Assembly (NCBI GenBank): GCA_003220855.1
Contig: QHTP01000042.1
Location: 1-5,178, forward strand
Length of the DNA: 5,178 bases
Direction of reading: 5' to 3'
Source: Gemmatimonadota bacterium
Lineage (GTDB): Bacteria; Gemmatimonadota; Gemmatimonadetes; Gemmatimonadales; GWC2-71-9
This document shows positions 1 to 5,178 of the stretch, in pieces. How positions within the stretch are numbered: position 1 is the stretch's first letter; each line of letters opens with the position of its first letter. The notes below the pieces were generated by a model. The model was not told the origin of the DNA. It saw only the letters and a program-made list of their open reading frames with translations, and did not search any database. A program made the position numbers and the translations under genes.

Positions 1-1246
1 CAACACCGACTTCAATGCCAGCACGTCGACAGGGGTGGGTCATACAGTGAACGCGGCTGCGACCACCACGACGATCACGGCCCACACGCCGAACCCGTCG
101 GCGGTGGGCCAGGCGGTGGATTTCACTTTCGCCGTGACCGCGACCGCGCCGGGGAGCGGGACGCCGACGGGGACGGTCACGGTGAGTGACGGGACCCAGA
201 GTTGCGGCGCCACTGTGGCCGCGGGGAACTGCAGCATCACGTTCAACGCGGCGGGGGGGCGGAGCGTCACCGCGACCTACGCGGGGGATGGGAACTACGC
301 CACCAGCACGTCGGGGCCGGTGACGCAGACAGTAGGTGCCGCCAGCACGACGACGGCGATCACGGGCCATGCACCGAATCCGTCGGTGGTAGGTCAGGCG
401 ATCGCGGTGACCTTTACCGTGACCTCCAGCGGCGGGACGCCGACGGGGAACGTCACAGTGAGCGATGGGGCAGCGATCTGCACCGGCACCGTGGCGGCGG
501 GTGGCTGCTCCCTGACGCCGACCACGGCCGGGGCGAAGACCCTCACCGCGACCTATGGCGGCGATGACAACTTCGGCGGCAGCACGTCGGCGGGGGTGAG
601 CCAGACCGTGAACGCCGCTGCCACGACGACCGCGATCACGGGCCACACGCCGAATCCTTCAGCGGTGGGGCAGGCGATCGCGGTGACGTTTACGGTGACG
701 TCGAGCGGCGGGACCCCGACCGGCAATGTCACGGTGAGTGACGGCCCCGCGACCTGCACCGGGACGGTGGCGGCAGGGGCGTGTAACCTGACGCCGACGA
801 CCGCGGGGTCGAAGACCCTCACGGCGACCTATGCTGGCGATGCCAACTTCGGCGGCAGCACCTCTGCCGGCGTGTCACACACCGTGACCACGGCAGCTAC
901 CACCACGACCATCAGCGGCAATACGCCCAACCCATCCGCGGTCGGCGCGGCGGTCGCGGTCACCTTCACGGTGACGTCGACCGGCGGGACGCCGACCGGC
1001 AACGTGACCGTCAGCGATGGGTTGGAGAGCTGCGTCGGCACCGTAGCGGCGGGTACCTGCAGTCTGACGCCCACGACGGCTAGCACCAAGACACTGACCG
1101 CAGTCTATGCGGGAGATGCGAACTTCGCCGGGAGCACCTCGGCGGGCGTGACGCAGACGGTGACCGCGGCCAGCACCGCGATCACCATCACCGGCCACAC
1201 GCCCACACCTGCGCCGGGACCGTCGCCACTGGGACGTGCAGCCTGA
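1..1246 (+). CDS. Ig-like (Big_3_5) tandem-repeat surface protein, internal part; 5' end outside window, frame lost after repeat 4
   Basis: The frame is already open at the left edge, where codons from position 2 encode the tail of a preceding repeat, so the true start and any signal peptide lie upstream. The GTG at 35 is only an internal valine. The protein is a string of domains of 92-95 residues. Each runs from a TTT-I-T-x-x-x-P-x-P-S-x-V-G-Q opening, through GTPTG-(N/T)-VTVSDG and a C-X8-C pair, to LTATY-(A/G)-GD-x-NF-x-x-STS and a closing xTV. This is the Big_3_5 bacterial Ig-like pattern, found in secreted and surface proteins of adhesin or stalk type. Four full units lie at 59-343, 344-619, 620-895 and 896-1171. 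The fifth begins at 1172, but from about 1204 the frame reads an unrelated Pro/Gly-rich tail of about 13 residues to a TGA at 1244-1246. The same repeat pattern resumes at once in another frame, so this is one broken gene. Binding partner and precise role are unknown. Confidence 0.85.
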   Translation, partial: NTDFNASTSTGVGHTVNAAATTTTITAHTPNPSAVGQAVDFTFAVTATAPGSGTPTGTVTVSDGTQSCGATVAAGNCSITFNAAGGRSVTATYAGDGNYATSTSGPVTQTVGAASTTTAITGHAPNPSVVGQAIAVTFTVTSSGGTPTGNVTVSDGAAICTGTVAAGGCSLTPTTAGAKTLTATYGGDDNFGGSTSAGVSQTVNAAATTTAITGHTPNPSAVGQAIAVTFTVTSSGGTPTGNVTVSDGPATCTGTVAAGACNLTPTTAGSKTLTATYAGDANFGGSTSAGVSHTVTTAATTTTISGNTPNPSAVGAAVAVTFTVTSTGGTPTGNVTVSDGLESCVGTVAAGTCSLTPTTASTKTLTAVYAGDANFAGSTSAGVTQTVTAASTAITITGHTPTPAPGPSPLGRAA

Positions 1247-2466
1247 CCCCGACGACAGCGGGCACCCAGACGCTCACCGCGACCTACGCGGGCGACGCCA
1301 ACTTCGCCGGCAGCACGTCGAGTGGTGTGCCGCACACGGTGAATGCGTCCGCCACGACGACCGCCATCACGAGCGAGACCCCCGATCCGTCGACGGTGGG
1401 CCAGGCCGTGACCTTCTTCTTCACTGTGGCGGCCAACGCCCCGGGCAGCGGCACACCGACGGGGACGGTCACTGTGACCGACGGGACGCAGAGCTGCAGC
1501 GCAAGCGTGGCCGTCGGAAGCTGCAGCATCGCGTTCAACTCGGCCGGCACGCGAACCGTCACCGCGAGCTACCCCGGGGATGGCAACTACTCGGCCAGCA
1601 CGTCTACTGGCGTGGGGCACACGGTGAGCCCAGCCACCACCACAACGTCGATCACCGGGCAATCGCCCGATCCCTCCGTGTTTGGCCAAGCCATCATCGT
1701 CTCCTATAGCGTCACCTCGGGCAGCGGCACGCCGACGGGTACGGTGACCGTGGGCGACGGGGCGGAGACGTGTACCGCCACGGTAGCGGCGGGCAGCTGC
1801 TCGCTGACGCCGAGCTCGGCCGGGTCGCTGAAGCTCACCGCGACCTACGGCGGTGACGGCAACTTCGCAGGCAGCACCTCGGCGAGCGTCGGTCACACCG
1901 TGAATCCGGCGCCCACGACGACAACGATCACCAGCGAGGCGCCCGATCCCTCGACGGTGGGTCAGGCAGTCGGCGTGCTGTTCAGCGTGGCTTCGACTGC
2001 GGGAACGCCCACCGGTACCGTGACCGTGAGCGACGGGACCGACAGCTGTTCCGGCACAGTGGCGGCCGGGAGCTGCTCGCTGACCATGTCAACGGCGGGC
2101 GTTCAGACCCTGACCGCCACCTATGGCGGCGACGCGAACTTTGCAGGGAGTGCTTCGACCGGTGTCAGTCACACGGTAACCCAGGCGGGCACGACCACGA
2201 CCATCACTGGCGTCGTGCCCGAGCCGTCGGTCGTGAGCCAGCCGATCACGATCAGTTTCACCGTGACATCGAGTGGTGGCACGCCGACGGGCAACGTCAC
2301 GGTCACGGATGGAGTAGTGAGTTGCATGGCGACGGTTGCGGACGGAAGTTGCAGCATGATCCCCCTCGTAGCAGGGCCCGAGACCCTGGTTGCGACGTAT
2401 GGCGGCGATGCCAACTTCCTCGCGAGCACTTCGGCACCCTTTGCGCACACCGTGAACCTGACCCCG
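2..2466 (+). repeat. Tandem array of nine Ig-domain repeat units (plus a partial one) with long and short types
   Basis: Units, counted from the residue before the TTT opening, are: tail of an earlier unit 2-58; R1 59-343 (285 bp); R2 344-619 (276); R3 620-895 (276); R4 896-1171 (276); R5 1172-1350 (179, truncated); R6 1351-1635 (285); R7 1636-1911 (276); R8 1912-2187 (276); R9 2188-2466 (279 to the stop). R1 and R6 are a long type. They carry three extra residues before GTPTG (APGSGTPTG against SSGGTPTG) and share a distinctive second half, CSIxFNxAGxRxVTA and GDGNY. The others are a short type with CSLTPTTAG and GDxNF. R2 and R3 differ at 13 of 92 residues by my manual alignment and are also close at DNA level, so at least part of the array probably arose by recent unit duplication. 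Confidence 0.9.
1172..1350 (+). repeat. Truncated repeat unit R5 with a 97-bp internal deletion (site of frame break)
   Basis: The opening of R5 (STAITITGHTP) is read in the upstream frame up to about 1203. The sequence then jumps to the second cysteine-pair half (TCAGTVATGTCSLTP) in the -1 frame, starting at about 1207. The conserved middle of the domain is absent, namely the NPSxVGQ, VTFTVTSSGG, GTPTG and VTVSDG segments. The unit is 179 bp against 276 bp for the short-type neighbours, a deficit of exactly 97 bp. Since 97 is not a multiple of three, this loss alone explains the change of frame. No transposon ends, target duplication or foreign sequence are seen at the junction. Recombination or slippage between similar units, or a mis-joined assembly, are the simplest explanations. 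Confidence 0.85.
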
Positions 2467-2469
2467 TGA
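1207..2469 (+). CDS. 3' portion of the same Ig-like repeat protein, in the -1 frame after the break
   Basis: From about 1207 this frame encodes the second half of repeat 5, starting at its C-X8-C pair. Four complete Big_3_5 units follow at 1351-1635, 1636-1911, 1912-2187 and 2188-2466, then a TGA. No plausible independent start exists: the first in-frame GTG (1327) falls inside a domain, has no ribosome binding site and gives no signal peptide. This is therefore best read as the C-terminal part of the upstream gene after a frameshifting deletion or an assembly error. Every domain keeps its frame, its GTPTG turn and its cysteine pair, so there is no sign of decay after the break. The last unit is the most divergent (SQPITISF, VADGSC, LVAGPETL). 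The protein ends eight residues past its STS motif, at NLTP. I see no LPXTG, PEP-CTERM, transmembrane or type IX-like C-terminal sorting domain. Confidence 0.8.
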   Translation, partial: TCAGTVATGTCSLTPTTAGTQTLTATYAGDANFAGSTSSGVPHTVNASATTTAITSETPDPSTVGQAVTFFFTVAANAPGSGTPTGTVTVTDGTQSCSASVAVGSCSIAFNSAGTRTVTASYPGDGNYSASTSTGVGHTVSPATTTTSITGQSPDPSVFGQAIIVSYSVTSGSGTPTGTVTVGDGAETCTATVAAGSCSLTPSSAGSLKLTATYGGDGNFAGSTSASVGHTVNPAPTTTTITSEAPDPSTVGQAVGVLFSVASTAGTPTGTVTVSDGTDSCSGTVAAGSCSLTMSTAGVQTLTATYGGDANFAGSASTGVSHTVTQAGTTTTITGVVPEPSVVSQPITISFTVTSSGGTPTGNVTVTDGVVSCMATVADGSCSMIPLVAGPETLVATYGGDANFLASTSAPFAHTVNLTP

Positions 2470-2483
2470 CAAGCGGCGAGTCG
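2470..2483 (+). promoter_or_regulatory. 14-bp spacer with weak ribosome binding site between Ig array and TPR-like gene
   Basis: Only 14 bases separate the TGA of the Ig-repeat gene from the ATG of the next gene. The spacer contains GGCGAG at 2475-2480 as the best, imperfect match to a Shine-Dalgarno sequence. It is too short to hold a promoter or a terminator, which supports read-through transcription from the Ig-array gene. Confidence 0.4.
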
Positions 2484-3542
2484 ATGAAGCATCTCGGGTG
2501 GATCCTCTTGGTGGCGTGCGGCTGGAGCGCCGCGGCCGCGCAGGGAGCCGCCCAGGTGGTGGGCAGTCCGTTCGCCGAGGGCATCCGCGCTTACCAGAAC
2601 CTCGACTTCGACCAGGCGGCGGCGCTGCTGCGGCGCGACCTCGCCCGCGCGACCGGCGCCACCGCGTCCAGCAGCGAGCGCGCCCAGGGCCTCGTGTATC
2701 TCGGCGCGGCCGACCTGTTCCGGGGCCGGCGCGACTCGGCGGTGGCCGTGTTCCGGCGCCTGGTGCAGCTCGATCCCCGCTATCGGCCGGACCGCCTGGT
2801 GTTCCCGCCCGAAGTCACCAGTGTGTTCGACAACGTGCGCGTGGAGACGCGCGCGGTGGTGCTCGTGGCGCCGGCCGACACGGAGATCTCGACCGGCACC
2901 GGTGCCCTAGCCTTCTGGGTGGTGGCCAGCGCGTTCCAGACGGTCGAAGTCACCCTGCGCTATCAGGACGGGGCGCCCTTCCGGGCGCTGTACGCCGGAC
3001 CCATGGGAGACAGCCTGCGGGTACAATGGGACGGCCTCGACGCGGCCGGCCAGATGCCTCCGGTCAGCCGCGTGCTGTTACGCGTCGCATCGCGGGCGCC
3101 CACCGGCGAACTCGCGGGCATCGTGCAGCTGCCCCTCGACCTGCGCGTCGTGCATGTCGATACGCTGCGCTGGCCCAAGCCCCCGGCCGATTCGCTGTTC
3201 TTGCCGGAGCGCTCCGGGAGTCGGCCGGCGCTGCGCGCGCTACTGGGCGGCGTGCTGCTCGCCACCACGGTGGCCGCGTTGCCTTCGGTCGTGGGGAGCG
3301 ATCCCCCCGACCGGTCGCGTCTGGCGGTTGCGGGAGCAGTGGGCTTTGCCGGTGCTCTGGGATACGTATTGCACCGACCCGGCCGGCCGCTCACGGCGAA
3401 CATCCAGGCGAATCAGGTGCTGCGAGCGCGCTGGCAGCAGCGCGTGGCGGCCGTGAAGGCCCAGAATGCGCAGCGGCGTGACGACGTCCACCTCGCCGTG
3501 CACGCCGGCGAGCCGACCGCCATCAAGCCGAGCGCGCGATGA
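2484..3542 (+). CDS. Exported TPR-like protein with FlgD/Ig-like segment and two C-terminal hydrophobic helices (uncharacterised)
   Basis: The protein has 352 residues. The ATG at 2484 is chosen because it gives a signal peptide: K2, hydrophobic core 4-19, likely signal peptidase I site around AAAAQ-G at 20-24. The upstream part of the open frame is a shadow of the Ig repeats. Residues about 29-105 form helical pairs of TPR type (AEGIRAYQNLDFDQAAALLRR; GLVYLGAADLFRGRRDSAVAVFRRLVQLDPRY). Residues about 124-225 look like a beta-sandwich; the WDGLDAAGQ motif at 182-190 resembles the WDG-x-D-x-x-G signature of FlgD-type Ig-like domains. Two hydrophobic segments follow (about 250-271 and 280-297), then a basic, helix-prone tail. 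It starts 14 bp after the Ig-array stop and overlaps the next gene by ATGA, so co-expression is likely; the ribosome binding site (GGCGAG, three bases before ATG) is weak. A periplasmic or membrane-attached scaffold or assembly partner is an inference. I do not recognise a named family for the whole protein. Confidence 0.8.
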   Translation: MKHLGWILLVACGWSAAAAQGAAQVVGSPFAEGIRAYQNLDFDQAAALLRRDLARATGATASSSERAQGLVYLGAADLFRGRRDSAVAVFRRLVQLDPRYRPDRLVFPPEVTSVFDNVRVETRAVVLVAPADTEISTGTGALAFWVVASAFQTVEVTLRYQDGAPFRALYAGPMGDSLRVQWDGLDAAGQMPPVSRVLLRVASRAPTGELAGIVQLPLDLRVVHVDTLRWPKPPADSLFLPERSGSRPALRALLGGVLLATTVAALPSVVGSDPPDRSRLAVAGAVGFAGALGYVLHRPGRPLTANIQANQVLRARWQQRVAAVKAQNAQRRDDVHLAVHAGEPTAIKPSAR

Positions 3543-4171
3543 GAGTCGCGTCGGTAGGATTTGCGCTCGCGGCCCTCGCCGCAGGCACGACGCGGGGCGG
3601 CGCTCAGGGACTCGTGCCCGCCGCGGGACTCTCGATCGTGAGCACGCGGGTGCGCGGCGTCGACCAGTTGACGGGCACGGTCGTGGGCGGGCAGGGCGAC
3701 GTGGCGCTGGGGCGGCTCGAGCTCGCGCTCGGCTACGTGCAGGGAAAGATCGGCCCCGAAGGCGCGAGCGCGCCGGGTCAGGACCTGGTGGAAGGCGTCG
3801 CGTTGCTCGGCGTCCGGCCCGCGCCGTGGCTCAGGCTCGCGGTGGGCCCGCACGCCCGCTCGTACACGCTCACCGGCGGCACCGAGCTGCGCTGGGTGTT
3901 CTGGGAGCTGCGCGCCCGCGTCTCGGGCGCCTTCGTCGGCTCGGCGGGGCGGGGCTACGTGGAGCTGTGGCGCGCGGTGTCCGCCAGCGTGAACGCGCCG
4001 GAGCCGTTCGACCACGCCCAGGGGGGCGAGGCCGGCATGGTCGTGCACCTGGCGCGCGCGCCGCTCGAGCTGCGGCTGGGATACCGCATCGATCACGCGG
4101 TGCTGGGTGGCGGAACGCGGCTCGAAACCGTGGACGGAGTGGTGATCGGCGTCGGACTGTCGCGCCGCTAG
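3539..4171 (+). CDS. Small exported beta-rich protein, probable outer-membrane barrel (uncharacterised)
   Basis: The protein has 210 residues. The N-terminus is a signal peptide (R2, hydrophobic 4-15, cleavage probably after the GGAQ region at 20-23). The mature part is made of alternating polar and hydrophobic stretches with many glycines, typical of amphipathic beta strands. Examples are 55-69 (VALGRLELALGYVQG), 97-110, 115-131 (with the aromatics WVFW), 137-151, 163-172, 174-184 and 198-208. About eight strands can be drawn, which fits a small outer-membrane barrel. The last residues are SLSRR-like (VGLSRR) and lack the terminal aromatic residue common in proteobacterial barrels. Its ATG overlaps the TGA of the preceding gene (ATGA), indicating translational coupling. 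I recognise no named family. A soluble periplasmic beta-sandwich is the main alternative. Confidence 0.75.
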   Translation: MRVASVGFALAALAAGTTRGGAQGLVPAAGLSIVSTRVRGVDQLTGTVVGGQGDVALGRLELALGYVQGKIGPEGASAPGQDLVEGVALLGVRPAPWLRLAVGPHARSYTLTGGTELRWVFWELRARVSGAFVGSAGRGYVELWRAVSASVNAPEPFDHAQGGEAGMVVHLARAPLELRLGYRIDHAVLGGGTRLETVDGVVIGVGLSRR

Positions 4172-4180
4172 AGCAGTCCG
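4153..4180. terminator. Hairpin spanning the convergent stop codons, possible bidirectional terminator
   Basis: The arms CGGACTG (4153-4159) and CAGTCCG (4174-4180) are perfectly complementary over 7 bp and enclose a 14-base loop that contains both stop codons. There is no T-run on either side, so it is not a canonical intrinsic terminator. It lies exactly between two convergent genes that share their stop palindrome, which is where a bidirectional 3' end signal would be expected. The right arm overlaps the last codons of rfaE1 and the left arm those of the OMP gene, so the complementarity could also be a by-product of coding sequence. Confidence 0.3.
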
Positions 4181-5178
4181 CCCCTGCGCAGTTTCCCCAG
4201 CTGGTCGTAATGCGCCTCGTGCATCGCCAGGACTTCCGCGGGCGAAACCGTGGCCACGCCGGACTTTCCGACCTCGACGCCGGCGGCGTAATTGGCGACC
4301 TGGGCGGCCTCGCGCACCGACGCCCCGGCCGCCAGCGCCGTCCCGACCCACGCCGTCACCGTGTCGCCGGCGCCCGACACGTCGAACACCTCGCGCGCCA
4401 TCGTCGGGATGCGGCCGATCTGCTTGTCCTTGGTGACGAGCACCATGCCCTCGGCCCCGAGGGTCAGGAGCAGGTTGTCGACGCCCAGCTTGTCGAGCGA
4501 GGTGGGCAGCGCGTCGGGGTGGGCCAGGTCGAGCGTTGCGCCCATGGCCTGCTCGAGCTCGCGGCGGTTGGGCTTGAACAGCGTCGCCCCACGGTAGGCG
4601 AAGAAGTGCTTGAACTTGGGGTCCACGACGACGGGGATGCCGCGCTTGCGGGCCAGGGTCATCGCGCGCTCGATCACGGCCGGCGTCAAGGTCCCCTTGT
4701 TGTAGTCCTCGATGAGAATCGCGTCGGCGTCCGCCATGACGGCGTCGAGTTGGCCGAGCAGCTGGTTCTCGGTCCGCGCGGGAATCGGATCCTCGATCTC
4801 CTCGTCGATGCGCACCACCTGCTGGCCGCGCGCCGTGACGCGCGTCTTGGACGTGGTGGGCCGCGCCGCCGCCACCACGATGTGTCGGTCGGCGAGCCGG
4901 TGCTGCGCCAGCTCGGCCCGGAACGAGTCTCCGCGGTCGTCGTCTCCGATCACGGCCACGAGCAGGCACTCCGCGCCGACCGCGGCGACGTTGGCGGCGA
5001 CGTTGGCGGCGCCGCCGAGCGCGTGGCGCCGCGTGTGCACGCTCACCACGGGCACCGGCGCCTCGGGGGAGATCCGCTCCGCCTCGCCCGCGAGATAGAT
5101 ATCCAGCATCGCGTCGCCCACCACCACAATGCGGCGCGACTTCATCTGCGCAAACAGCTGCTCGAGATGGTCGCGCGT
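4168..5178 (-). CDS. rfaE1: D-glycero-beta-D-manno-heptose-7-phosphate kinase (RfaE1/HldA, HldE domain I only)
   Basis: This cytoplasmic PfkB/ribokinase-family enzyme phosphorylates heptose 7-phosphate at C1, a step toward ADP-heptose for LPS inner core (or other heptosylated glycans). Numbering from the ATG at 5145 (325 aa), it shows VVVGDAMLD at 7-15, RISPEAPVPVV at 24-34, the sugar-binding GGAANVA at 44-50, TTSKTRV at 97-103, EDYNKG at 146-151, DPK at 175-177, RGATLFKPN at 185-193, LTLGAEGM at 227-234 and the ATP/anion-hole motif DVSGAGDT at 255-262 with catalytic Asp261. These match the kinase half of E. coli HldE in order. The protein stops soon after STVSPAE-type residues, with no cytidylyltransferase half, so a separate RfaE2/HldC enzyme is expected elsewhere. 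The frame stays open to the window edge as TRDHLEQLFAQ, a helix of the kind seen before this core in homologues. No ribosome binding site precedes ATG 5145, so the true start is probably outside the window. Confidence 0.93.
   Translation of the reverse strand, partial: TRDHLEQLFAQMKSRRIVVVGDAMLDIYLAGEAERISPEAPVPVVSVHTRRHALGGAANVAANVAAVGAECLLVAVIGDDDRGDSFRAELAQHRLADRHIVVAAARPTTSKTRVTARGQQVVRIDEEIEDPIPARTENQLLGQLDAVMADADAILIEDYNKGTLTPAVIERAMTLARKRGIPVVVDPKFKHFFAYRGATLFKPNRRELEQAMGATLDLAHPDALPTSLDKLGVDNLLLTLGAEGMVLVTKDKQIGRIPTMAREVFDVSGAGDTVTAWVGTALAAGASVREAAQVANYAAGVEVGKSGVATVSPAEVLAMHEAHYDQLGKLRRGGLL

Noticed and set aside
1193..1246. Programmed ribosomal frameshifting as the explanation for the split Ig array
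   Set aside because: The two frames overlap here, but no slippery heptamer is visible. A slip also could not restore the 97 bp of missing domain sequence, so the break is a deletion at DNA level or an assembly error.
1105..1896. 263-codon minus-strand open frame opposite the Ig array, and similar antisense frames along the array
   Set aside because: The composition is low-complexity Arg/Gly/Ala-rich and the frames recur with the repeat period because they mirror the repeats. No start signal or recognisable domain is present.
1..2466. CRISPR-like or other non-coding interpretation of the periodic sequence
   Set aside because: The 276-285 bp period is far longer than a CRISPR unit, and all copies translate into one Ig-like domain with third-position variation, so this is a coding repeat.
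2484..2519. Lipobox (L-V-A-C at residues 9-12) making the TPR-like protein a lipoprotein
   Set aside because: The match is acceptable in letters, but the cysteine would follow only 11 residues, too short for a normal lipoprotein signal. A signal peptidase I site around residues 20-24 fits better. This remains a minor alternative.
2498..3481. 327-codon plus-strand open frame inside the TPR-like gene
   Set aside because: It is Arg/Gly/Pro-rich and lacks a signal peptide or motifs, while the overlapping frame gives a coherent exported protein with TPR-like and FlgD-like patterns.
3413..4969. Very long open frame on the minus strand (518 codons) across the OMP gene and rfaE1
   Set aside because: It is Arg/Ala/Gly/His-rich with no domain pattern. 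It is a different frame of the same strand as rfaE1 and antisense to the OMP gene, a usual effect of few stop codons in high-GC DNA.
4982..5005. Perfect 12-bp tandem duplication (GCGGCGACGTTG twice) in rfaE1
   Set aside because: It encodes the NVAANVAA stretch of the conserved GGAANVA region. The spacing matches E. coli HldE, so it is chance codon repetition in a normal-length motif and not an insertion.

Overview
The window looks like chromosomal DNA from a high-GC Gram-negative bacterium. The evidence is strong G/C preference at third codon positions, an enzyme of the ADP-heptose (LPS inner core) pathway, and predicted periplasmic and outer-membrane proteins. The style of the small envelope proteins (short TPR plus FlgD-like segment, orphan beta-rich OMP) reminds me of Gemmatimonadota. 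That is an impression from family resemblance and has not been tested by a search.

Layout. Positions 1-2469 (+) hold the 3' part of a long gene made entirely of tandem bacterial Ig-like domains of the Big_3_5 type. Nine units can be delimited, plus the tail of a tenth at the left edge; the start of the gene lies outside the window. The reading frame breaks inside the fifth unit, where 97 bp are missing compared with its neighbours. The array is therefore split into an upstream piece (to 1246) and a downstream piece (about 1207-2469) in another frame. Fourteen bases later comes a 352-aa exported protein (2484-3542, +) with a TPR-like N-terminal part, a FlgD/Ig-like beta segment and two C-terminal hydrophobic segments. 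It overlaps by 4 bp (ATGA) with a 210-aa exported beta-rich protein (3539-4171, +), probably a small outer-membrane barrel. Converging on these from the right is rfaE1 (4168-5178, -), a stand-alone D-glycero-beta-D-manno-heptose-7-phosphate kinase. Its stop codon shares the palindrome CTAG with the stop of the OMP gene.

The three + strand genes are packed like one operon. I infer, without proof, a cell-surface module: a long Ig-repeat stalk or adhesin-like protein, a periplasmic or membrane-attached TPR partner and a small outer-membrane protein. The kinase is on the opposite strand and belongs to LPS heptose synthesis. No RNA genes, CRISPR, insertion sequences or convincing promoters were seen. 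The items most worth a second look are the broken fifth repeat (real mutation or assembly collapse), the long/short higher-order pattern of the Ig array, and the compact uncharacterised three-gene envelope cluster.
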